Both the position numbers and the translations under genes were made by a program. The notes beneath the pieces are model-generated. The model saw only the letters and a program-made list of their open reading frames with translations. It was not told where the DNA came from and did no database searches. Shown here in pieces: positions 54,288-64,000 of a stretch of 64,000 bases of DNA. The DNA is from Perkinsus olseni (taxonomy: Eukaryota; Perkinsozoa; Perkinsida; Perkinsidae), in contig JABANP010000038.1 in the NCBI GenBank assembly GCA_013115135.1, positions 124,001-188,000 of the forward strand, read 5' to 3'. How positions within the stretch are numbered: position 1 is the first letter of the stretch; each line of letters starts with the position of its first letter.

Positions 54288-54796
54288 GAACGTTCAGACA
54301 AACTCTGCAGAGAACCGACTACAGATGGGTCAGCCCCATGCCGGCCTTCATTACCCCTCTCAACGTGTAAGGCGCAGTGCGCTACTGGTCGTCCACGGTG
54401 CTGAGATGCTGAGCTCAACAAATTTTCTGAGGTTTGCTGATCAGTTCTATTCACTAATTAACGCTTGATGCGGTACACATCGCATTCCCATTCATTCGGT
54501 TGATATTGGAGGTGCGTGAAGCTACCGTATCTAACGAAGATACTCCGGGCGAGCGCGATCTTCCGGTGCACGCGTTCATTCTCGCGTCACATCCTTAGTA
54601 GCTGTTCACTACAACATGGGCCGTGTCAAGGTCTGTTGTGTCCTCAATGATTGTGTTGGAATGCTACTAGCGCTATGGGACGACTCCCCCCGTGGAGACC
54701 TTTACGGTCGAGTGTACTTGGCATTAGTTTAGAGCATATTTCCGGGCGGGTATGTATAAATGTTGCGTCTTTTAGGACTACTTTTTATCGTCTCTA
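54288..54796. promoter_or_regulatory. Divergent promoter region, TATA-like box before PDI
   Basis: Separates two genes transcribed away from each other. TATAAA at 54755-54760 lies 37 nt before the PDI ATG, a possible core promoter. Nothing comparable is obvious on the methyltransferase side. Confidence 0.3.
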
Positions 54797-56379
54797 ATGG
54801 TAAAATTCATCAGCTTTTTCGCAGCAATCGCTGCCGTGGCGTTCGCCGCCGAGAAGGAGTCGAAGGTCCATCAGTTGACTGATGACAACATGGAGGACTT
54901 CGTGAAAGACGCACAAGTAGGGAAGGGCTGTTGCGCAAAGATCACTGATTTTGAGATTCTGAACACTGATCACTGACTGATCGTATTTTATCTTTATTCA
55001 GGGTAGTAGTGTTTCCCCCTCAGATACGCCTTGGTGAAGTTCTATGCTCCGTGGTGCGGCCACTGCAAGAAGATTGCCCCCGAGTTCGAGCAGGCCGCTA
55101 CTGAGCTTGCCGAGGAGGTTGGAGAGGAGAAGGTTGCTCTCGGTGAGATCGATGCCACTGAGCACAAGAAGATGGCCGAGAAGTACAACATCCGAGGCTA
55201 CCCTACTCTCTTCTGGTTCGTTGACGGTGAGGAGTCTGAGTACGGTGGTGGGCGTACTGCTGCTGAGATCAAGAGCTGGTGCGTCGATATGACTGGCCCT
55301 GCTGTGAAGGAGATCAGCAGCCGCAAGTTGGCCGAGGAGGAAGCCGGTGTCAAGCCTGTCTGTGTTTACGAGGGACGGGAGGCTTCGCCCTGACTTTGAG
55401 GATATCGCCTCGAGGAAAGAGAAGTGACTTCACCTTCTACCATGTTGCCACGGACGCTGAAAAGCCTACCGTCACCGTCCAGCACAAGGGTGAGGAAGCT
55501 GTTGTTTGCGATGACCTGACCTCGGACGGCCTCAAGAAGTGCCTTGATAACAACGAGCTCCCCTTGTTCGGTGCCCTTGATGGCGAGTCGTACGGTAAGT
55601 ACATGTCTTCCGGTAAGGGTCTGGTCTGGGGCTGCTTCGAGCAGGAGTCCAGCGATGATCTCGAGAAGGTTGCCGATGAGCATCGCCCTCTGATGAACGA
55701 GCTCGCCAAGGAATTTAAGGACCAGTTCGCCTTCACCTATATTGATACTGTCCAGTTCAAGAGTGCTATTGAGGGTATGCTTGGTGTTACCGAGTTCCCT
55801 ACTCTTGCCGTCAACAAGAAGGCTGGTGACAAGATGAAGTATCTTTACACTGGTGAGATGACTGTCCCTAAGGTCTCTGAGTTCCTCAAGGGTGTTCTTG
55901 ATGGCACCATCGAGCCTACTTTGAAATCTGAGCCAGTTCCCGAGTCTCAGGATGAGCCCGTCCATGTCGTCGTGGGTTCCACTCTTGAGGGTGACGTCTT
56001 CCAGGCTGATAAGGATGTGCTTTTCGAGATCTATGCTCCTTGGTGTGGTCACTGCAAGAAGCTCGCTCCCGAGTACGAGAAGGTTGCTAAGAAGATCGTC
56101 AAGGAAGGTGTTGAGGATATGGTTGTCCTCGCCAAGATGGATGGTACCGCCAACGATTCTCCTGTTGAGAGCATCTCTTGGGATGGTTTCCCGACTCTCT
56201 ACTACGTGAAGGCTGGTGAGAGCGAGCCTGTGAAGTACGATGGCCCTCGCGATGCTAAGGGTATCTGGAAGTGGATCAAGAAGCATCACTCTAACTCTGA
56301 TGGTTTGAAGGAACGTCTTGCTGCTTCTAAGGCTGCCGAGAAGGAGGAGCCTGAAGCTGAGAAGGGCGAGGAGTTGTAA
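54797..56379 (+). CDS. Protein disulfide isomerase
   Basis: Forms and rearranges disulfides in the ER. ATG 54797 starts a signal peptide (MVKFISFFAAIAAVAFAAEK). After an intron of about 110 nt (54920-55025) comes the a domain, YALVKFYAPWCGHCKKIAPE, with active site CGHC and YPTLFWFV. The b and b' domains follow, then the a' domain EIYAPWCGHCKKLAPEYEK and FPTLYYVK. It ends with an acidic tail and GEEL before TAA. Two full CGHC sites and length fit a classical a-b-b'-a' PDI. Codon use is strongly biased (GCT, GTC, AAG), as in highly expressed genes. The coding frame is broken in 55380-55425, where three frames are used in turn, and the first splice junction is off by one base. Both suggest sequence errors. 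Confidence 0.9.
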
Positions 56380-56613
56380 GAAGTATCAAGCCCAAATGTT
56401 TATCTCATGAGATCTCATTGTTATACAGCAGCACCAGCATCAGTAGGAGCGTTGTGATACTTTTTTACTGTCCTAAAAGGGAACGTATTCGTGTGGATGG
56501 TAACAGTGCTGCCGTATGCGGGACGCTAGTGGTCAGGAAACACTTTTCAATTTGAGTTGGTAGTGTTGTGTTATTAGTGAGTGCGGTTAATACTGACGTG
56601 TATCAGGATTAGT

Positions 56614-57444
56614 ATGGAACCAAAGCCTTTACGACCGAGTAGTCTTAGTGTATCGTCCACGGCAACTGGCAGTCCTTGTGAAGGGCTGTTCAAGGAACAG
56701 CTCAGTGATGAGAGGAGTGGTAAGGCGGTGGTTTGGAGGGGGTGGTGTGTTGTAGTATGTTGGTCAGGTGTTGGCGAAGAGCAGCAGCAGCAGGCTGGTG
56801 AAGGGGAGCAGCCGTCGTTTTATATCCTTCCATCTCGTCAACGCTTTGATATGAACTTCCCCTTCGAGGGTGCTGATTGTGGTGGTGTGTGGTGCCCAGG
56901 AGAAAAGTGGTGATGCTGTAAAGAATGGAATAGAGTTTATGCTAAGGTCGAAGCGACGATGTACTGGGGGAGTCGGTTTGCGATTTTTGTATCAGTTTGG
57001 GTGGGCTTCCTCAGGTGTTGTCGAAGGTTCTCCTACATTCACGATCGGTCTCTTGCATTTGTGTGAACTCTCTTCCGTTGAGACTAATGCCGCTGGGGAT
57101 ACTCTTCACGAAGAGGTCAGCTTTGGTGGTGAAATAAGGAAATCTGTACGGACAAGGTGTGGATGCATCCGCTCGTTATCTGAGAGAGAGGACGGTAACG
57201 TCACTTGGCTGCCGCCGCAACTGCGGGGATCGCCGGTTGAAAGCTTGGTAAGTCTTTTCTCATGGGAGTAGGTGAGCAGCATGAGTTACTTTCGGTGTTT
57301 TTCCAGTCCCTCTGTCCTAACCGAACGTCACTTAGTGATTTACTTGCTAGGGAGAATCAGGTAGGTATTGGAACGCCGTCGTGGTGGCAGCATTTTCATG
57401 GGTTAGATAATATCACTCCCCTTCGGTCTGTTGCGACTGAATAA
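56614..57444 (+). CDS. Hypothetical protein
   Basis: Unrecognised. ATG 56614 starts MEPKPLRPSSLSVSSTATGS and reaches a GTAAGG donor near 56718. A middle piece near 56930-57000 can be read with a hydrophobic helix (YWGSRFAIFVSVWVGFL). A later piece, about 57016-57240, starts VVEGSPTFTIGLLHLCEL and contains GDTLHEEVSFGGEIRKSVRT. The final piece (HELLSVFFQSLCPNRTSLSD) ends TAA 57442-57444. Junctions are only approximate, and the pieces may instead be 5' exons of the stress-protein-like gene that follows. Confidence 0.3.
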
Positions 57445-57526
57445 TAGAGCCTCTACTGCGAAGGCTCCTACCACTCCATCCAAAGGATGCGATATACTCC
57501 TGAACTCTGTGGAACGCCTGCTGGAG

Positions 57527-59413
57527 ATGCTTAGACGGGTGCCCCGCCGAGCAGGCTTCTTCGAGGCTAGCACTGGCGGCGGTGGTGGGCTGGACAAAAG
57601 CGTTGTCAGCATATGCGCTGAACGTAGTAGCGGAATAGGGACGCTGGTTTGCATTCTGTGGTCTGCTCAGGTAACTGTACTACTGACAGTGGACGAGAGC
57701 GGTTACCGCTCCTTGGGGTGCGGTCCATTCTTCGGGACCCCACTCCACCGAATTTATCTGATTATCACGCGGTAGGCCGACCCAGGTTTGTTGCTGTTGG
57801 GCGTGCTGGATGGCGCTATCTCAGATTTTATTATTAAGTTCTGAGAACTGGAAGATAGTCGTAGATTGGGGGCTCAGACTGGTTGGTAGAGGAAAGAACG
57901 TATTGGCGATTCATTTTAATAAAGGGAGTGAAGCACAGGCAGCTGAAGTGTACATGTCCGCAAGGAGACGGGTAGTAACAATCGGAGTTCATCATCTCGG
58001 GTCCACGTTAGCAGGGTAGGATGTATGTGGCCGTGTGAGTATGGGGAAAGATGGTATTAGCCTAGTGAAGCCGTGATATCGCAGAACACTAGAGTCCAAT
58101 AGAAGGTTGCTGTTGTAGTAGAAAGCTAGCGTCTCTTCAGTCGCTTGGACGTAGGACGTATTGTCCCGAAGGGGGCGATTCTCTGGGCGAGATAGCATGT
58201 TCCGTAACGTTGTAGCAGCTCATTTCGTCGTTATCAGGCAAGAGACGTGAACCCTTCCGTGAATTTTGAGATGACAATTCGCCCACCGTGCCCGTCGATA
58301 GTACCGATAGCTGTGGATCTATCCAAGCATTGTTCGATACTGGTCATGGGAGATTCTGGAAGGAAGGATACACGATACAAAGAGATGGTGATAGTCCTAC
58401 TACTATTAGGCAACTACTATTAGTCCTACTTACGATATTATGCTCTGATCTTCCAGGTAGAACGGTGCTCGGGTAACGTAGTCATCGCTCGTTGTGAGCT
58501 TCCCGCCGAGGCACCACCTATAAGAGATGTAGGTGACATGGAGATGATGTATTCCTTGGACACTTTCTGGACTATTTTATAATTTCCTCAACTGACGTGT
58601 AGTTGTCCTCAGTTCGTCGTTGGAGTTGGTGCTAGAGACCAGGAAGGTGCACGTCGAGCCCTATCGATGGCCTTTGCTCTAGCCGCTAGTACTACTGGTG
58701 AAGCTAGAGGAGCTAGAGTGTATATCATATATGTACGGACATGATAGGTTAGCCAGCTGTAGTGAGGTGAGTGCAGATACCAGTCCAGCCGTGGCAGTTT
58801 GGTCAGGAGGAGGACATACTGTCCATCGGATATAAGAGTAGTAGTTGGATGGCTTAGAGTCAACTACTGAGACTCGACGCTCAGGTACGCAGTTATTAAG
58901 CTCGGTCCAAGATGAGATAGCTAGGCTTCAATCACAGTATCCTGGGGTTAAGGTTACGCTTAAAATGGGCAACCCAACCGACAGGATGCACGTGCAGCAT
59001 GAACTTGTATCCACTGCTGAGAGGAATGGCAGTAGGGAGCAGGTGTCCAGGAAGCTTCATCGGAAGTTTCGTTTTGCCAGTTCTATTGAGACTGCCAAGT
59101 ATCACTGATTCTCAAGAGGGTCGTGGTATCAGTTGTCTGTATCGGTCCCCCCCTCTCCTTGTTTTGGGAGGTGGTCATAATATTGATAGTGGAGAGCTCG
59201 GATCAGTGGCAAGCCATATGGTTGACAAAGGTAGTAGTACTAGCGGTGGGTATGCTGACGACTCAAGCTGACCTTGTCAGGTCGGAGTAGAACATTAATA
59301 CTGTTAGCGTAGCCGTCGCCAAGCTAGGCCTGGATCGGGTATCCCCAGCGGACCATCCCGTTGCTCCCTATTGTCAGGACCTTCAACAGGAAGCTCATCA
59401 AGGTGAGCAGTAG
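57527..59413 (+). CDS. Tandem universal-stress-protein-like gene, copy A
   Basis: Two USP-like alpha/beta domains are recognisable from several exons. Domain 1: ILLLSSENWKIVVDWGLRLV (from 57825), VLAIHFNKGSEAQAAEVYMS, then VEFEMTIRPPCPSI-type strand, CSILVMGDSGRKDTRYKEMV near 58345, and CSGNVVIARCELPAEAPPI near 58470. Domain 2: QFVVGVGARDQEGARRALSM near 58612, TQLLSSVQDEIARLQSQYPG near 58890, KMGNPTDRMHVQHELVSTAE, PLLVLGGGHNIDSGELGSVA near 59155, and VSVAVAKLGLDRV near 59310. It ends at TAG 59411-59413. The ELGSVAS turn after a hydrophobic strand and a Gly-rich loop is typical of the USP nucleotide site. Start uncertain. Confidence 0.55.
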
Positions 59414-59775
59414 GGGTACTCTTCGGTTCGATCTTTCCGAAGTTAATTTGTGCATTGTGAGACTTACTATAATTTTTGGAAGGGGGGAGAGGAAAGGATG
59501 TCTATGCGACAGAGTTGATCATAGCTGCATCGATCGATACCCGTACTGATGAGCGCATATCGTTCATGTTTCATGGCGAGATATACTGAAGCTTGCCGCA
59601 AGATACCGAACGGCCAGTGGTATCACCAGAGGAGGCGAACGGATACGAGGAGTCGCCCGCTGGTCTAGTATTGGCAGAGAGGTCGCTCCTTCAGCGACCA
59701 ATCCCGAGCGCTGTTGTGACAGTGCCTGATGTCTACACGGGCGGGAACAGTAATAGTAGGGGGTGTTGTGGTACG

Positions 59776-61721
59776 ATGGGGCCATCAAGGCAATCGCTAA
59801 CAGGTTTTGCGTCGAGTGGGTCGGATCAGGAGCAGCAGCAGCAGGGGTACCCTCTGCTGGGTGTCCGGGCAGTTCTAGGCGAACCCAACCCTCCTAGATC
59901 CTCCGACTACTATAGTGTGAGTCGGTGGTGGGGCGCCTCTCATCCCTAGGGGCGTGATGGACGTGAAAAAAATTGGGGTATTTCAAGTCTCCTGATCTCG
60001 TAGTGCTGCATCCGTCTCTTCTATTGCGTCCTCGGCGCATGGCGACTGCAGATGCATTGATTACTCGAGAGCGTTAGGCTTGGTGATGGAACTCGAATGG
60101 GTATGAGTCCATTTTGGTATAAATGGATCCCTGACTATGCGATTGGGGATATGATATCTTCCGGGGCGGTCTACCCCAGTTTCCCGAGACATGATGATTC
60201 GTAGATTCTCTTGCTGAGCTCGGAGAACTTGGAATGTGTAATTGATTGGGGTCTGAGGCTTACTCGCAGCGGCCGCACTGTATTGGGTGTCCATTTTAAT
60301 AAGGGGACCCCTCAGCAGGCAGCGGACTTCTCAATACGAGCTATAAGACGGGTAGGCCGGTCTGGAGCCCTTCAGTGAGTGCGCCGTGGCCATGGGACGC
60401 GATCTCAGGCACAGGAGGTTAATCCTGGCGTGGAGTTCGAGATAACAGTCCGTCCCTTCGTGTGCCTCCATCATCCCCATAGCGGCGGAGTTGTCAAGGC
60501 ATTGCCGCTTTCTGGTCATAGGGGACTCGGGCAAGACCAACACCAGGCACCGAGAGATGGTCAGGGGCCGCAGCTTTCATCATCCGGTCTACGATCCATC
60601 TGTGCAGGTGTCCCGATGTGCCGGTAATGTTATCATCGCTCGATCGGAGTTGGCACTCAAGGCCTCGGCTGTCCGTGACGTAGTACAAGAATAGGGTGAG
60701 GTAGTCTGGGATACGTCCTTGCTGCTGTCAGTTCGTAGTGGGAGTGGGAGCTCGAGATCAGGAAGGAGCGCTCCGAGCTTTATCCATGGCGTTCGCCCTG
60801 GCTAGGGCGGCTGGTGACGGTAGAGGGGCCCAACGTATCAATAATTTATGTATTGATGGGAGGATGCACACAGAGGATACTAAAGATGGTCACTGCAGAT
60901 ACCAGTCCAGCCGTGGCAGTTCGGTCAGCAGGAGGATATCCTGTCCATCGGATATAAGAGTAGCTTTTCATACGGGATCGTTGTTGGACAGGAGGGGTCC
61001 CACGTGTTCTCGACAGGTTCACAGTTATTGCAGTCCGTACAGGACACGGTGAAGAGGTTAGAGGCGCAGCATCCAGGAGTGAAGGTTGCGCTAAAAATGG
61101 GCAACCCGACCGATAGGATGCATGTGCAAGATGAACTATTATCTACGGCTGAGAGGAACGGCGGTAAGCTATGGGAAGGGGTACAGGTCTGCATGACTAG
61201 CGCTAGTGAGAGACAGCAAGCGGGCTGGCACGATTTGGACGATAACGCACGACCAGTCATAACTCATTACCATTCTTCATTCATCAGGCGTCTACTTGTT
61301 AGATCCGAACACATTATCAAACCTCACCCTTTCCGTGGGGCAACTAGGTTCGAAACTGTAGTGAGATCTTCCTACCACTCAGTACTGCTGAAGCCGTCGA
61401 GTCCCTCCCTCCTCCTCATCGTCGTCGTCGTCCGCTCGCTACGATAGAGCCCCACCACGACCCCCACCGATCCTAGTAGTTGGAGGAGGCCATAACTCAG
61501 ATTGTGGGGAGCTTGGCTCGGTTACCAGTCAGTTCGTTGACAAAGGTAGCTCCTCCTTGGCAGCCTTGTCGGCCGCTGATTGATCGTTATCAGGTCGGAA
61601 GAGGTCCCTCCAGGGTGTCACGGTGGCTGTAGCAAAATTAGGGTTAGACGCCGGTGGATCAGTCCCCACTTTGCTGCATCCGGTGGCCCCTGCCTTTACT
61701 CATCAAGCCCCCAACCATTAG
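59776..61721 (+). CDS. Tandem universal-stress-protein-like gene, copy B
   Basis: Paralogue of the previous gene with the same exon order. From ATG 59776 there is a Gln-rich leader, then YPLLGVRAVLGEPNPPRSSD (compare LPLLGVRSILRDPTPPNLSD in copy A). The exon from 60205 reads ILLLSSENLECVIDWGLRLT and TVLGVHFNKGTPQQAADFS. CRFLVIGDSGKTNTRHREMV and CAGNVIIARSELALKASAVR follow. Domain 2 is QFVVGVGARDQEGALRALSM near 60727, SQLLQSVQDTVKRLEAQHPG, KMGNPTDRMHVQDELLSTAE, PPPILVVGGGHNSDCGELGS near 61460, and VTVAVAKLGLDAGG. Stop TAG 61719-61721. One frame slip lies at CCC 60454-60456. Copy offsets are 2.1-2.4 kb. Confidence 0.55.
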
Positions 61722-62158
61722 TAGTCCTGTTACTTGATTTTTATCACTACCATTCGAGGGAGTAAACATCTTTCAGATTTTCTATCAGCAGGTTAGCACT
61801 GAGCCGGGCGACATTGTTTTTCCCTTCGATCTTGCACCAGTCCCTCGGTCGTCCTCGATTCTGTAGTCGTCATCGTCGTCGTCGTAGTATTAGTCGATGT
61901 TAACTTTCTGCTACATCTCCTTATGGAGACTGTCAACAACCTCTTTTCGTACACAGTACCATTGCTGTAGGGATAATAGGTCTTCCAAGTCTTGTGACTA
62001 AAACAGTAGTCCGTCCTGCAGCTGGGACTTAGGGGTAGTTTTCTTGGCACGAGCGACTGTTGCGTGTCGTGAAGCTAGCGAGATGGGCGCGTCTCCCTGT
62101 ATGATAGTGTTTGAATTAACGAGCCTCTTATCCCTCTTCACACCTTGGCTGCCTTGTC
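61722..62158. other. Intergenic, nothing recognised
   Basis: Contains a CGTCGT/CATCGT run near 61870-61890. No coding or RNA feature was recognised. Confidence 0.45.
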
Positions 62159-63496
62159 ATGGATAACGGTGTGCGGCCCCCCACCACCAGAGAGGCCTTG
62201 ACTCGGCTCAAGGTAGTGGATCTGAAGGAACGGATGAAGGCGATCGGTCTGAGCAGCAGTGGCCTACGCAAACACGAGCTCATCGATCGGTTGCTGCAGC
62301 ATTATGAGGAGTCAACCTCGGGTAGTGCGTCCAGCGGCAGTTCCTACCCAGCAAGGCGGAGAAGAGGGGGCTGCAGTAGAGGCAGCGGTCGGGGGTGACT
62401 GGGATGAGGAGGAGATGAGGGAGGCTATGCGGAAGTCATTGGTAGAGCAGCGCCACCAGCCTTCCCTGGGGGGCGACGTCTGCTCCTTGTCGTCTACGAT
62501 TGACGTGGTGGAGCTGCAGGACTCCTCGCAAGGCTCTCCGGTCAGTTGTCAAGTAGAGGTATCGCCAGACGTAGAGGAACCTGCACCCAAGAAGGTGAGT
62601 AGAGATCGCCCGAGGCTGTTGAATCGGTAGGGGCCGTTTTTGGGTTAGGCCAAGACAGAGGTGAAGATATGCCCTATTTTCATTCAAGCCTTGGGGGTGC
62701 GGCAACAACAACATTCCGCGGGGAGTAGTGGTATGGGAGATGAGGACTCGTCGCAGTGCCCCCTATGCGAGGATAAGGGGATCTACGTTGTACATGGTAC
62801 AGGGCAAGAGCAGACCTGTCGAATGTGCAAGAAGGAGGTGCGCTGGATGGGGGGATTGGGGTTTGCTGATGGCCTTGGACCTGTAGGGAACGGTTGAGGA
62901 GTCGCGGCCGTCGTCCGAGATGTTGCCTAATATTAAACTGGAGGAGGGTGTAGCCCCACCTGAGAGGCCACCGGTTCGCCTTGACCTGAAGGACTTCTCA
63001 CGAGACCATTTAGGAGAGCTGGCATGTCTTGTACGCGATAAGGGGTGAGGAGGGTGGTGTGATGGCGCGGGTTCGATCCCCGGCGGAGGCATTTTTCTCG
63101 GCTTCCTGGTAGGTTTGATATTGTCAAGGCTGCCGAGGCTATGAGAAACCACAACTATGAACTGTACAGCGCAACGCTCGAACTAAACGAGGCAAAGCAG
63201 CTCGCGGAAGAGAATCTTGCTAGGAACCAGGTGACGGAAGATTCTTCGCAGTGCGTGAAGATACATAATGGATCCGCTTGAGTGGATGGTGCTCTTGCCA
63301 GGCAGCGGAGGAATCATTAGCGACAAGAGCTTTGGAGAAGAGGAGGGCGTCCACGTCCGAAAAGGAGGCCTTCCTGGAGGGAGGTATCGAGTTCCTCGAG
63401 AAGTCGGAGCAACTAGCAGGTGGGGACGGGGGTACCTGCTCGGCAAGAGGCCTACAGACTAGCTACCCGGCCGAATGCGGCGTCATCATCGATTAA
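62159..63496 (+). CDS. SAP domain / UIM-like / zinc-ribbon protein
   Basis: ATG 62159 opens a SAP motif at residues 12-45 (ALTRLKVVDLKERMKAIGLS, then GLRKHELIDRLLQHYEE), a DNA-binding helix-turn-helix. An intron of about 30 nt (GTGCGT..CAGCAAG) leads to WDEEEMREAMRKSLVEQ, which fits a ubiquitin-interacting motif. An exon near 62740 has CPLCEDKGIYV and TCRMCKKEV, a C-x2-C..C-x2-C zinc ribbon. Next come NIKLEEG, a psi-K-x-E SUMO acceptor consensus, and KDFSRDHLGELACLVRDK. A coiled coil follows after acceptor GGTAG near 63112 (FDIVKAAEAMRNHNYELYSA). It ends with EEGIEFLEKSEQL-like helix at TAA 63494-63496. Likely nuclear, in ubiquitin or SUMO-linked DNA transactions (inference). Confidence 0.6.
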
Positions 63497-63735
63497 GGTT
63501 TTAAGTTTCGAATTATTTATCGAGTACCACTCCTCTGCCGAATCATGATCTCATAGGGCATCGAGGTTGTTCATCAGGTCCTGATCTTTGGGAGCATCTT
63601 GAAGCGGTTCTAGACGCGCTCCTTGACAGCCAGGAAGCTCGAGTTGCACTCCTCGCGTATCTGCAAGAGAGGAAAAGAGCAGTTCACTGGTGATACCGCG
63701 CCTGACTGGGCGAACAGCTTGACGTGCCCTCTCAG

Positions 63736-64000
63736 GTATAAGGTCCCTGCAGAGACCTACTTCGTAGCGAACATGCCCAGAGTATCTTCGATTGATGATT
63801 TCCTAACCTCTATCGCTGAGGAGACCGATAAGGTGAAAGGAGGCTATGTATGATTTACCAAAATGTGGCGGAGCGACGCCTTCAATTTTTCGCCAATTTG
63901 AGGATGCCCGTTCAACGATGCCGATCGACGACGTCGCTGTAGTGGAGATGGAGGCCCCCTGTAATATGATGCTAGTTGAATTAGATGTTGATGATGATGA
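63736..64000 (+). CDS. Start of hypothetical protein (partial at right edge)
   Basis: Exon after acceptor CTCAG at 63731-63735 reads YKVPAETYFVANMPRVSSID and DFLTSIAEETDKVKGGY, then a GTATGA donor. A second open piece, 63852-64000, reads DLPKCGGATPSIFRQFEDAR and an acidic MPIDDVAVVEMEAP stretch up to the window edge. Not recognised; earlier exons may start near 63620. Confidence 0.35.

Noticed and set aside
54076..54468. Plus-strand open frame of 130 codons
   Set aside because: It overlaps the N-terminal exon of the methyltransferase on the other strand, whose splice to the body is in frame and matches the family.
55366..56289. 307-codon open frame on the minus strand
   Set aside because: It is antisense to PDI. 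Strong codon bias in PDI removes stops from the opposite frame.
60202..60204. TAG in frame before ILLLSSEN in USP-like copy B
   Set aside because: The paralogous place in copy A is a CAG splice acceptor, so this TAG is most simply the acceptor of the intron, not a stop.
63060..63098. tRNA-like T-arm GGGTTCGATCCCC
   Set aside because: No D-arm, anticodon arm or complementary 5' acceptor strand upstream. It falls in a putative intron of the SAP gene.

Overview
The window looks like nuclear DNA of an intron-rich protist, most probably an alveolate close to Perkinsus (inference). Reasons: many introns of about 30-100 nt with GT..AG ends interrupt clear homologues on both strands. There are four RAP-domain proteins with mitochondrial-type N-termini, a protein class expanded in alveolates. 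There is also a chagasin-type protease inhibitor and a DFFLSHSW-type membrane protein. I saw no operon structure, bacterial ribosome binding sites, rRNA or credible tRNA. Because of the introns most genes are visible only as exon pieces in shifting frames. Outer limits marked as uncertain may move.

Layout. 1-305 (-): start of a membrane protein that runs off the left edge. 1229-4044 (+): a coiled-coil protein and two small proteins. 4205-10409 (+): two tandem K+-dependent Na+/Ca2+ exchanger (NCKX/SLC24) paralogues, the second strongly degenerate in its second alpha repeat. 10552-13105 (+): a DEP-like/DUF547 protein. 13136-14218 (+): a chagasin-family (I42) cysteine protease inhibitor. 15311-17171 (+) and 17484-18360 (-): two unrecognised proteins facing each other. 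18518-28830 (-): a head-to-tail array of four RAP proteins. 29410-30583 (+): a small secreted protein, then a 29-bp minisatellite and a duplicated 35-bp GC-rich element. 30584-33985 (+): a signal-anchored coiled-coil protein. 34484-44183 (+): one or two large surface proteins built of discoidin (F5/8C)-like repeats and ending in a multi-pass region that resembles polycystin channels. The block is interrupted near 38.5 kb by a relic of a PIF1-like helicase. 44562-47580 (+): a fused NAD(P)H-hydrate epimerase/dehydratase. 47603-52436 (+): two unrecognised proteins. 53223-54287 (-): a METTL21-type methyltransferase, divergent from a protein disulfide isomerase (54797-56379, +). 57527-61721 (+): two tandem genes with paired universal-stress-protein-like domains. 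62159-63496 (+): a SAP/UIM/zinc-ribbon protein. 63736-64000 (+): the start of another gene.

Shared themes are tandem duplication (exchangers, RAP proteins, stress proteins), a near-identical 186-bp patch shared by two otherwise divergent RAP genes, and repeated single-base breaks of frame in conserved genes. The breaks lie mostly at short homopolymers, so assembly indels are the simplest explanation. Functionally the window mixes ion transport, secretory folding, mitochondrial RNA handling and metabolite repair. Nothing shows that these genes form one pathway.
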